From Phoronis australis (lineage: Eukaryota; Phoronida; Phoronidae): a stretch of 58,285 nucleotides of DNA. This document shows positions 37,864 to 48,690 of this stretch, piece by piece. The notes beneath the pieces were generated by a model that searched no databases, was not told the DNA's origin, and saw only the letters and a list, made by a program, of their open reading frames with translations. The translations under genes and the position numbers were made by a program. The stretch covers positions 250,001-308,285 of the forward strand of contig NMRA01000448.1 in the NCBI GenBank assembly GCA_002633005.1. The letters run 5' to 3'. Position 1 is the stretch's first letter. Every line of letters begins with the position of its first letter.

Positions 37864-38968
37864 CGAGTGTTGTCATGGTAACGATCGTATACCAAAAGGC
37901 CGCAGGAATGCTTACAAACTTAGTGTTTTCAACATTCTTCTCGGCGTAGAACATGATGGTGGCGAAGATTATAATAGCCATTGTTAGAGAGAACAGCAAG
38001 AACCCCAGTTCGCTAGCACAACTCTTGAGCGTGTATCCTAGAATGCGCAGCCCTTGTGAGTGACGTGAGAATTTAAAGATACGGAAAACACGGAATACCC
38101 TCAGCGTGACGAATGCGCCGCTAACGTCGTCATTTTCGGGCATAACCAACCCTATGTAATAGGGTAGGATGGCCACCAGGTCTATAATACTCATCACAGA
38201 GCGCATGAATTTACAGCGGTCCGGTGCGGCAAACAGTCTTAGACAGTATTCTACAGTAAAAATCATAACACATGCCGTGTCAACACAGAAAAATATCTCA
38301 TAGTACTGATCGCCACACGGTGGGTTGGCATTTGTACCTTCAATCACCCCGCACGGCACTGTTTCTGATACATTCGTGAGTACGGAAACCGCAATGAAGA
38401 ACCCTGTGACATAATAAAAAACTAATGCTGTCGTGCTACTTTGTGGGTCTTCAAAAGCCTGCCACAGTTTTTGTCTAATGGTTTGAGGCCCTGCACTTGC
38501 GTTTTCTTCTGACGTTCCATCGTCCATGAGCCTTTCACTGTTTTCTCGTTTTCTGTCTCTGTAATCCTCATAACAACAGTCACCGATAATATCTGGCATA
38601 ACACCGTAGAAAGCAAGCTCGTCGTCATACGACGCAACGCATTCATGCTTTGGATAATGTAACTTTCCAGTTCTATAGTAATTTAGAATGTGCCTGAATA
38701 TGTCAGGATCTCGGTCAAAGAAGTATTCCTTGTTCTCATCATCAAAGAAGAATTCCTTTTCTGTTGAGCCCAAAAGCGTGTCCGGGTATTTTTCCAGTGT
38801 ATTTCTCCACACTTCAAACCGCCTTCCACTCACATTCAGGACCAGCCTTTCATCAGACCGGTGACTGTCATGGGTGACGGGCGGTGGCGGCATGGGATTG
38901 TGGGAAACGGGTACCCATCCTATCGCAGTCGCCCGTGCAATTGGAAGCCAAGCTGCTACTGATGCCAT
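37863..38968 (-). CDS. KCND (Shal): Shal/Kv4 voltage-gated K+ channel, first coding exon (residues 1-368 plus 2 nt)
   Basis: This is the pore-forming alpha subunit of an A-type (fast-inactivating) potassium channel of the plasma membrane. It starts MASVAAWLP, the hydrophobic N-terminus that in Kv4 binds KChIP and drives inactivation. The T1 tetramerisation domain spans about residues 40-140, with zinc-site residues H104, C110, C131 and C132 in the family positions. S1 is about 180-200, S2 222-245, S3 255-276, and S4 286-304 with R290, R293, R296, K299 and R302. S5 is about 320-342 and the pore helix about 353-366, ending in TMTTLG just before the filter YGD. Reading on gives a stop at 37664, but those residues are not channel-like. 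A GG|GTATGT donor lies exactly at the filter glycine codon, so the exon ends at 37863 in phase 2. S6 and the C-terminus are not seen in this window. Family call near certain; exon end inferred. Confidence 0.96.
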
Positions 38969-38977
38969 TCTTTAAAT
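38966..38977 (-). promoter_or_regulatory. 3' splice acceptor and start codon of the Shal exon
   Basis: On the minus strand a pyrimidine-rich tract runs into TTTTCTGCAG, ending at 38978. Nine untranslated bases (38969-38977) then precede the ATG at 38966-38968. This looks like a normal acceptor, so at least one untranslated 5' exon, and the promoter, should lie at higher coordinates. I did not find that exon. The start is chosen because it gives the canonical MASVAAW terminus. Confidence 0.75.
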
Positions 38978-39294
38978 CTGCAGAAAACAAAGAGTAACTA
39001 CTTAGAACTAACATGACAATTCCTCCTACAAGACACTCGTTTATAGAAACAGCTATACATCCGCCAGAAACTTATTATTGATTTACACTGTTTGCCCCCT
39101 ACAATACTGATTTCAACTTCTTCCTCACTCAGATGAGACATGGTTTCTTGGCTCAGAAAGAACTGACAGTTCGTCACTGCCTTAGATTTGCTTGGAGCAC
39201 AAAACAATCCTGTGACAAGTGAAACTATAGCCAAACATCAGTTCCACCCAAACCCAGAAATCAACTCTAATCTGAGTGAGGAACAATTTGAGAC
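38978..39294. other. Upstream of Shal coding exon, presumed 5' intron
   Basis: It begins with the acceptor tract read on the minus strand. No other element seen. Confidence 0.5.
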
Positions 39295-39691
39295 CAGGGC
39301 CCGGTCTCTAATCTTTGTAGTCAAAACGAACTCGAAACTCTTTTTTGGCAATTTCTCTGCTCCTTTTGTGTGAACTTAAGATAATTGGTTATCAGACTGT
39401 GCTCGAATACATTATAGTTTACGCATAGGAGTTTCTAGTTCAAATTTGCCCTTGAAGACCCTTATATTCGTGTTACAAACTCGAGTAAAAACTCGAAATT
39501 TCGAGTTCAAACTCCAACTTATTGCTTTAATATTGGGTGAACTAAGGGCAACAAATTATCTACGTAAGTTATTGTGTACTATAACATAGAATAAAAGACA
39601 CTTATCTTGAATTCGCTCAAAAGTAGAGTAGAAAATGCCAAACCTAATTTCGAGTTCCATTTCGAGTAAAAAGATTGGAGACCGGGCCCAG
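39295..39691. mobile_element. Foldback MITE near the Shal exon
   Basis: The left end reads CAGGGCCCGGTCTCTAATCT and the right end, reverse complemented, CTGGGCCCGGTCTCCAATCT. Pairing continues for about 90 bases, sharing CTCGAAA, TTGGCA.TTTCT and AA.TCAAGATAA-like blocks. The 397-bp element has no coding capacity. A CAGGG start suggests hAT relationship, but no 8-bp target duplication is evident. Confidence 0.75.
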
Positions 39692-42600
39692 TATTATAAT
39701 GATTAGTGGTCTAACTCAAAGTTTAACTTTTGACAGAAAGCAGTTTATAGAAATAGCATTCACACACTCCAGACTGAAAATATCACCTGCTGCTGATTCC
39801 TAATTAAAGACCCATAGAGCAGTAATTAGGTCAAGACAAAATCACAAATTTCAAAGTGGAATAAATCAAGATAGCAGAGGTAAAACTTCCCCTTGAAATT
39901 ATCACTAAACTCCATGCAGTCCAAGAACACTAACTCGCCTGTAACAAAATAAAACGAAGCGTTCCACTACAAAACATGAACCAGAACAGATACTCCCCCT
40001 TGGTTGTAAAGCGAAATACATGTTGCGATCCACTGCGTTCATTATTCACTCAAGTCTCATTACACAAATCTGGGAAGAATAACTCTATAGCATTCACTTT
40101 AGCAACAAGAATCTTGGTGTCACAATAAATTTCAACACTCACTTCAGGATAAAAGTTTCTAAAAATTAGGTTCGATAGAGTAAACCTAAACAAGTTAGTA
40201 AAGAGCCTATGAATCAAAACAATAACTCCATGAATAAACAAAAACAGAAGAAGTACACAGCACTGCTGATAAAGTACAATAGTGTGCTGGCAAGTTAATA
40301 CCGTGAAATACACAATATGTTCAAAATTAACACTAAAGACTAACAAATTTCCATTTCACCAAAAATCTAGTAGAAGAACGCGGAGTCCTACATTCGAAAC
40401 ATATTTGCAAGTGCCTCGGGCTATCTGGCTACACACGCAGCTAGCTGGCTTCGCACGTACAAACTCAGATCTGTTAGATTCTAATTGCACCATGACAAAC
40501 AATATGGACAAAGCTAGCTTTGCTAGTGACCGTGCAGGGGCGAATAATCGCAAGCATCGAATATTTCGACTATCGAAGACCCTTGTCGCTCTGACTGACG
40601 ATGGCTTGAACTCCGCACACTCCGTGTTGCCATCGTATGCAGACGATCACTGAACTGGATCCGTCGTCTGACTCGAATCGGAATCTTTAACTAGTTGCAA
40701 TAACATTGAACTTCCAGTGATAATCCGTAGGAATTCTTTCTACAAACCTTGCATATAGACAAAAGCCTACTTAAAGAGATTTTGCCACTTCTGCGACATT
40801 ACACATTAACGTAAACAGTCATGCTACGTATCGGTCACCGACTGCACTCGCAAGTACGTTCACTCTTTACGCCATGTTGAAAATCGAATTCACCAAAGCA
40901 TCTGTATCACCGACTATAGAAAGTTGGGAGAATTGAAAATGCGCTGAAATTCACAAAACGGTTAGCTCCCAAAGAATTTGTGATGCGCCAAGCGCTTCGA
41001 CGAGAAAGGTTAGAGTAACATCAAATTTCAATGCTTTCTGTTACAAGAAGTATTCTGTCCAAAGCTCTAAGCCAGAGTGAATGTGTATTTTAAAATACTT
41101 GCATCAATTCTCCTGTCTCATTGATAAACCTATATGCCACTATTGGTTTTTGCCTGAATATTAAAATGCCCACTTATTGTGTTTGAGTATTCTTTTTCAG
41201 CCTTCGTGATGCCCGAATTTGTTTGCTTTGTATTCAAAAGAGCCGGGTTAACTCCTAAGCTCGTGGTGGTTCCAAAAATGAAGATTGGAAAAGAACTGTA
41301 TCAAGAGCCTATTTTCGCCTGTCAGCATGCAAATACTCAACACGCTATTGATCGAAAATCTCGTCGTTTGAACAGTCTGAGCGCCTATGCCTCCGTCTAA
41401 ACGGTTTAGCCGCGAAGTTACTTTAAATCAAATAAGCCTATTGGAAAAGTATCGTATCATATTTGCATCTAACCAGTGAATTGACAGTAAAAATCGCTGA
41501 TAAAGCTTGTTTTACTGCTACGTCCCATTGTCAGATTTTTTTCAAAACTCCAGTTGCCAATCATTAGGCCTTTACTGCTGGCTTTCCACCCACTAAATCT
41601 AACCCTATAAACGTATATAGACTCGTTTTCATTACAGCGCTGTAGAAAAGATAATAGTTGGAGTTATTCCGAAACAGAACTTTGCACTTTTTGTCGCCAG
41701 TGACGTTTAACCGATTCCATGATGATACCTGTCAGTGGAAAGCCAGTATGTGCCAACTCAACGACTATACCTTTCGCCAGTGACAAATTCTCAGTATTAT
41801 TGTCTTCATAAAATAGCAAAACTAAATTTGACAGTATCAGTATACTGAGGTCAGAAACCTAAACTGGCAACAAACAACAGAAACATCAATATAAACAAGA
41901 TAGCAGAATTTACGACACTCTAAAAATGTCCCTTGAATGACCAAAAATGATTATAACGGTTTGGAAGGTTGGGGAGGGAGTGTTAGTCACCGGTTTAGAC
42001 GGTTACTGGGCTTTAGATATTAAAAGCACCTTACGCACATAAAGAATAAAATCACCGCCTGAAAGGCCGCCGACTTCAAGCAATTTAAAAATAAAAATCA
42101 TCATTCACATCATCCAGCGATCACCAAGTGGCTTGATGGTCAATGTAAAAATTTTCCCCGGTCGCCAGGTTGCCGACATCAACGTTAAAAAAGTCGTCTA
42201 GTCTACCTGATACATAACATTCAGTCACAGTTGCTCTCTGACGGAGGGAAAAATTCAGAAACAACACCTACAGGACTGGGAAAATGTGGCTCAGTTTGCG
42301 CTTAGCGGATTATCTATTCATTGGTGAAAATCAGGCGTGTTGGACGCATCTGTGGAAATAATCGCATTTCGATTCGCCGCTTGTGACGTAGATTCAATGA
42401 GAAACATACCCAATGATGCATACGCCAATCTATATCATGACGTAATGAATGTTGTGTGCACACAACAATAGCCGAAGGATACAGTTTTCACTTCCTTATT
42501 ATGTAAGACGAACAAGGGTCTGTTTTCCAGGCCTGGGGAAACCATGAATTTAACATCTTGTTATCATCGCATGCTTAATTAATAATAGTACACTGTTTTC

Positions 42601-45600
42601 CAAGATCTTATCCGTGATGAGTTGCATTCGACAAATTAGTGAAAGTATTCGCGATAGATTAGCTATTTAAATTTTCTACAACAGACCCACTATTCAAAAA
42701 TGTGCGAGGTAATTTCAAAAATAAGCATTGCATCCAATGAATAAACCTTTTGAAATTGGGACTGGTTTGCAGTTAAATGGAAGAGTTTCTATTTTATGTT
42801 CCGTCATTCTTGCTTTTCTTAGTACTAGGGTGCATGCATTTCAGTAGAGAGAGGGCATCCCATAAAAAATCGCCCCAGACATCACCAAACCTCTGCACGT
42901 TACTGACCCCCCCCCCCCCCAATTTTCTAATAGTTACTGTAGTTCGGACGGAGCCGTCTCCAACTAGGATTTGATATCTCTTGACATGAATATAAGACAC
43001 AGCAGGATGTTTTACGAGTTATCTTCAAGCGGGAAAGACCCAAAGTTTTTTTAAACGTGACTTTTAAAGCTTGGAAGCTATGGCACTTCGGTGACCGCAG
43101 CAAAATATGATATTCGTGCAAAACTACAATCTTTTTTTTTAACGAATGACGTCACTTTGGGAATACTAGACTGGTTCGAAATGTCAAGAGTGCCGTTATT
43201 CGTTATATGCGATGATGGATGAAACGTGTTTGATATTGCTTAAGTACTCTTTCTATAACCACAGCGCAGTGTTAGTGTTCTTGTGCAATGCATTTCATCA
43301 ATACCGTAACACACCCGCGAGAAACAAAACTAAAGGTAGACAGTTGTACTTTATGCACAGCACCAGCTTATTGTAGGGACGAAAACTGTGTGATTTGTGA
43401 TCCATCATGTTTTATGACCTCAGTATTTATACATAAATGCCATAGGTAACAAAGTGGAAAGCGAAGCAGATCCGTAGCAGTTTTGCCTGTGTCTGCAATA
43501 GTTTGCTCCCTGACAATCACATGGGAGTTTTTGATAAGAAGGAGTGCGTTTACTATTAGTTATTCGCAATTGAAATTAACAGAATGTTATGATGGATTAG
43601 AGTTGTTCAGGAGGTTTTCTTTATATATTGATGAGCAAAACAGAAACAGGAGAATTAGAAATCAGGTTTATTTCTAGACGGTTCTCACATCCTTTTGAAG
43701 AGCACAAACTGCTTTAAAGCAATTCTCGACACCCGGTGACGTTGTAAACAAATAGATGCTGGAATGCCGTGCAGTTACTGACGGATAAAAATATAAATTA
43801 GTAAATCTAGTAAAACTAAAACGGCGAGCGTCGGTACTAAAATTTATTAAAATATCTCCCACGTTTCGAGCGATGCGCTCAAGTGTGTGCATCGTAAGTA
43901 CGTAGCGCTGGACCTGATGCAAATAAACCGTCACAGTTCAGTCTGAAGTTACCGTCCACCGTTCACTTATGTGTAACCCACTTCATCTCAAAATACTTAA
44001 GACATCAACAGGGCAGGCCACAGATCAAGATTCTTGAGAGGCAATCTCACCTTATTTCTTTTCTCTCACGAGTGCATAAATATCCAGCTGAACATTCCAA
44101 TCAGGAATTATGTTCCTTGTGTACTTACCTGAATAACTAAAGGTCTTTAGCTTACCAAACCGCTCACCGACGATATTCTATTTCATGGGACGGGGTGGCA
44201 GAGTCAATGCAGAATCAACCACGCCCGTGGAATACGTTGACTTGGATAAGTTCTTCTGAAACTCAATTCTAAGTAAGCTAAGTCTAGTGAAATTCTTCTC
44301 GGATCTTCAGAGCGCTACTTGGAGCTAGGCTCAAAAGGCGCAAGGAAATAAATTCTCAAACGTTTTCCAAGTATTATCCTAAGGCTGTTAAAGCTTCAAG
44401 TCAAATACCACTGGGAACGTGGAATTGATCATATTCTTATGTAAACACGAATTTTACATTGTCTAATATGAATTTACAAAACCTCTTTTGACTCTTTGTC
44501 CTTGAAAGCATTGCCTTTGCAAATCTATTTTTGAATTGACGTGAAAGATTTCTGAGGCAGTAAACAATCTGTATTGAGCTGAAAATAATACACGGTTCTA
44601 CAGATCAAATGACTCCCTGGGCGAGTTAGGGGTTACATCAATACCCGTAGTCCGCTCCTTCTCAGTCCTGTTGCCACTGTATCAAATGCTTCACACAGAT
44701 CCCAAAACGAGCCGCGCGAAAATACGGTCCTGGGGGCCATGGCATAGTTTGACGAACTAAAACAATGGGGACAGAGTCGATCTTGCATCATGTCTGAATT
44801 CTCACTGAATGTTACATTCAGCTCAAGTATTTATAGACACAACATAAAACGTGTCAAGTGTTAAACGACAGAGTAGTTTGGACAACAATTAACACTTTTG
44901 GAAAAATAGGTTGTGAAATAAAATAAACTCTTGTGTCGACACTGGTCAAACTTCGCTTGGTAAATGACGGGTGTTATTTGAACAAATAGATTACGTAACA
45001 GCAAACGAATTTCACAGATGGTCGAGATAATACTGAAGTGGATGACAAGTAAACAAATTTGTCCTCATTTATAGCAGAACTGTTAATAATCTCGACGGTA
45101 ACAAACACCATTAGTCTAAAAGCACATCAAATTCGGATTCTTGGATTGTCCTGGTTAACTGACCTGGTTATTAGTTAAGTGTGAACATATTGATGGTACT
45201 TTTAATATTTCAAACCAATTAAGCTTCGACTCGAGCGGGTTTTCAAAATACTGTCGAAATTGTCAAGAGGGCCGCAGCGCTACCGACAGAGTCATACAAA
45301 AATTGGTAGGTGCCACACGACAAATGATTTGCCCGTGTTCCGTCAGAGTATCTAGCTTTTTTCGTAATTGACTAACTATTAAGGTGGGAAGTGAGCTATG
45401 GGCATGAAAAGCGCTCAGAAAGTGTTCTTACTCGAGACCGGCTCAGCGTATAAAATCTGACCAAATGATCTCAACCTACGAAATGCGAGACAGCTCTTCC
45501 CAAGCCCAGAAATCGCATCTAACTTCTCAAAGTACTTAATCTTAGAAGACGCTGAGTGACCTGTGACGGAAGGTAGGATTATAACTGCATACACTACGAA

Positions 45601-46480
45601 CAGTTCTTCAACTAATCAGCTAAATGTCACACATTCCTTCGATTCTCGGCGTTTGGTGGATAGGCAGGACATACAAAATGAATTAAATCACAACCAGGCG
45701 GTGCGCTGTGCAAATTCGACACTGGACCCCAAAAACTGCCTCTAGAAGGAGTAGCGCACATGCAGTGCGGATTCAGTGCCCACACAAACCAGCAGCATCA
45801 GATTTCCTGCCATGTAGAACTTGATACAATGTTGAGCAAAAATGGTGGTCCCATTTGAAGACAAAACCTGCATTGACTAGAGGCGGCGTCTAGAAAAATT
45901 GCAGCGTCAAGGCGCGATCGTGGCGACCCAAAGAGTCCTTGATAGCTTGTAGGGCCCCGAGAAAACCCAGTAGAGCACTGCTCTCTCACATCTTCAAAAT
46001 TTCATGAATATCCACAGCGCAAAACATATATGCAGCAAAAAAATCCATCAGGCACAATACCTGCTGAAAGGATTATTCTAAAACCCCCTCGAACCCCACA
46101 CCCCCCACGACCTGTGAAACTAGAAGTATTTTTGCGCTTTTTACATATTTCATAATCTTATTACGTCACTGAGCGACTCTCCTTGAAGACTTCACTGTCG
46201 TCACGTGGTCGAACATAGAGGTCTACGATCACTGGCCTCACAGACTTTTGTGAAAATAAAAGCAAAAGAAAACCACGTTCGTGTAAAAAAATTAAAACTT
46301 TTCTGAAAAAGCTCCGAACAACTGTTGAAGTGTTGTCTGAGATAAAATCAGTGTAATTCTCAGTTGAACGTAGGGCATTTCATCATAATTCATGCTTCAC
46401 TGACGCCGATTTTGTTTATTGTAATTACTCAGTGTCAGGTATCGGCGACTGTCGTTAGAGACGTTTAATGTTTTTTACCT
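39692..46480. other. Non-coding stretch upstream of Shal
   Basis: No recognised gene. Noted are a 14-C tract at 42907-42920 and a T tract near 43132-43140. A possible hAT-like fragment lies near 42130-42190 (GGTCGCCAGGTTGCCGACAT), and a TCGAAACGTGGGAG motif at about 43855-43870 (minus) resembles those flanking some retroelements. A 123-codon frame at 40282-40653 has no family signature. One or more untranslated Shal exons could be here but cannot be located by eye. Confidence 0.45.
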
Positions 46481-46489
46481 CGTTTCAAA

Positions 46490-47330
46490 AATAACCTAAA
46501 AATTATCTTGCATGGTCGGCGCACCAGAGGGGGCTGGGGGCCGCTATAGCACCCCGCACTTATTTCAGTGTTATTGCACAGTCCATGTCTTGAAGTAATA
46601 AATTTGAATTTTGAGTTTTGTTGCATGAGATATAGTTCAACAGTGGACGATCTCATTTATGTACTCTCTGGATCCGCACAGCAGTGCAGACAGGGCGCGT
46701 GGCAGCTCGCGTGCGCGGCAGTGCCAACTTTCCAGGCCAGCTGTAGTCCCGCTCTGATCCGCTAAACTGAAAAATAGTAAGCGATTCCTATCGCCAGTGC
46801 TGTAGTGGAGCGTACGCGCACGTAGGCGCAGCCAACCACCTTGTGGCATTTGAACGTAGCGCCTACGCACCGTAAGCTACGTTCAGTGCTCAAGGTGATC
46901 CGGAAGGCTTCGGGCGCCTACTTACCTCTAATTTTACCACTACAGCACTGTTGTCCTGCTATGGAACGAAAGGCGCATCGGTCTGTTTTCGGTGCTTCGG
47001 AGGTACATCTGCCGTTTTTCTCAGGTGTGTTGTTCCGCCTGGTTCGATTATATACGCCTTGTTTATGATGCTACTAGTCGCGCCGGTTTGTCAGCCGTAC
47101 AGACCCAGTGAAGCCGAAGGCGAGTCAATAACCTGACGGAGCCGAACCCCATGCGGCTTTGGGTAATGTAAGAGGTGGGTCCAGAGGGTTGTAGGTCGAG
47201 GGCGGGGGGAGGGTTAGAACAATCCCTGCTGTAGTAATCAAACCCCATTGCCTCGCGCTGTGGTTGTAAGGCGTAGAGGCGCGTCCCCAGGGTGGTGGAT
47301 GGGGGAAGCCCTTCTAGATGGGGTTGCACG
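46490..47330. other. GC- and CpG-rich segment
   Basis: Unlike the AT-rich surroundings, this ~840 bp is dense in GC and CpG (for example GGCGCGTGGCAGCTCGCGTG near 46694 and GGTCGAGGGCGGGGGGAGGG near 47192). It could be a promoter-associated island for the untranslated 5' end of the Shal gene or another transcript, or simply GC-rich repeat. A MITE occupies 46795-46950. No supported protein. Confidence 0.5.
46795..46950. mobile_element. 156-bp MITE with perfect 14-bp inverted ends
   Basis: The left end CAGTGCTGTAGTGG (46795-46808) and the right end CCACTACAGCACTG (46937-46950) are perfect reverse complements. Inside, GCGCACGTAGGCGC and GCGCCTA blocks add partial foldback. A CAG...CTG start fits hAT-type MITEs, but no clear 8-bp target duplication is seen. 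Confidence 0.75.
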
Positions 47331-47369
47331 GAATAATACGGAATAAGGTGCCGTGATCACCAACTCAAC

Positions 47370-47560
47370 CTAGGAGAATGGAACACTCTGGTTCCAAACA
47401 CGGGTAGACAGAACTCGTTATAGCCTTCATAGGCAGTTTGTCTAGGAGAAGGAAAACTCTGATTTTAAAATAAATACGGGTAAACAGAACTCGTTAGCCT
47501 TGGCAGGCAATTTGTCTAAGAGAAAGAAAACTCTAACTCAAAACCAGGGGCAGAGGATGC
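47370..47560. repeat. 72-74 bp tandem repeat, about 2.6 copies
   Basis: CTAGGAGAATGGAACACTCT at 47370, CTAGGAGAAGGAAAACTCTG at 47442 and CTAAGAGAAAGAAAACTCTA at 47516 start successive units. The units contain ACGGGTARACAGAACTCGTT and GGCARTTTGT. Confidence 0.9.
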
Positions 47561-48039
47561 TTTTAAGCAACGGACAGCAGATTCTCTACGAGAGGGAAAC
47601 TCAGATAAAAACCTACGCCGAAGTCGGATACACTGGGTCCCTGTGGCGGGTAACGGCAGCGCAACGCACATTCGTCATCATGATCATGGTAAAGATTTGA
47701 CTATTTGACGAACGAGAAGAAGAAGAAACCCCATTGAAAAGTCAATGCCAGCCACGGTCGCCTTGAAAGAAACACACCGCCTCGACAATTTTATGGCAAT
47801 TTTTAAAAAGATTTAAAAGAAACAGCAACAAACACAGGCTCCCACCTGCCGAGATGGGGAGGACAACAGTATTCACCCATGTGAGTGCCTATGAATATGC
47901 ATCACAAGGCAAAGTGCTCTTGAAATTCTCCCACTACTGCAGGGCAAAGGGAATTCTAGGGCTATTAATTATTCCCACCAAATATATGAAATTAGACTGA
48001 TTTGGTAAAAGTTGGAAATCGACTGGCGCTGGTAGATAC

Positions 48040-48690
48040 CAGCCGACATACACCTCCCCTCTAATCTGTCAAGTCATTTTGACAACTCAAAGGATAAACA
48101 TTATTTTGTAAAAAAACGGCCAACAGAGGGTGCAACGGTAGTCTAATGTCTGATAATCAACTGTTGCTGGCGGTGCATTCCAACTATAATCCCTACTGAA
48201 GATTAATCAACAACTGTCCAACAGTTTGAAAATAATCAAGGGACAAACAACATCTGGTAAAAAACTAAAGTGGCCAACAGGTGGTGCTACAGAAGTTGCA
48301 TCCACTTGAAAATCAACTGATGCTCACACTCACCCATTACCTATCTTTATGTGAACTTATATCAAAATCTGGCATGCCATTTTGATGATAATTGATGTAC
48401 AACGAAAATCCTGCCAAAAACTTAAGGGCCAAAAAGAGGTGCTAATGCACTTAAATCTATGTGAAAATTGACTGGAGTTGGCGCATCCTTGCTATATATG
48501 TTCTCTCCGCGAAGTTCATCAAAATCTGTCAGATCACTTTGACAATAATTGACAGAAAAGCAACATCAAAAACTAAAACAGCCAATAGGGGTGCCACGAT
48601 AGTCGAATTTGGCCGCAAATCAACTGATGTTCACGAAGCACCCATGTGTTGAGTTTCAACAAAATCTGTCAAACCATTATGACTATAACC
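48040..48690. repeat. ~154-bp tandem repeat, four units, with a CCAACAGGTGG-type motif
   Basis: The motif GGCCAACAGAGGGTGC at 48118 recurs at 48272 (GGCCAACAGGTGGTGC), 48427 (GGCCAAAAAGAGGTGC) and 48580 (AGCCAATAGGGGTGCC), with spacings of 154, 155 and 153 bp. Each unit also has AATCTGTCAARTCATTTTGA and AATCAACTGATG. It encodes nothing obvious. Unit sequence differs from the 20.4-24.1 kb family except for the core motif. Confidence 0.9.

Noticed and set aside
37736-37987. 83-codon plus-strand frame over the end of the Shal exon
   Set aside because: Antisense shadow of the channel exon and intron.
40282-40653. 123-codon plus-strand frame upstream of Shal
   Set aside because: No family signature or splice support; an antisense 65-codon frame overlaps it. 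It could still overlap an untranslated exon.
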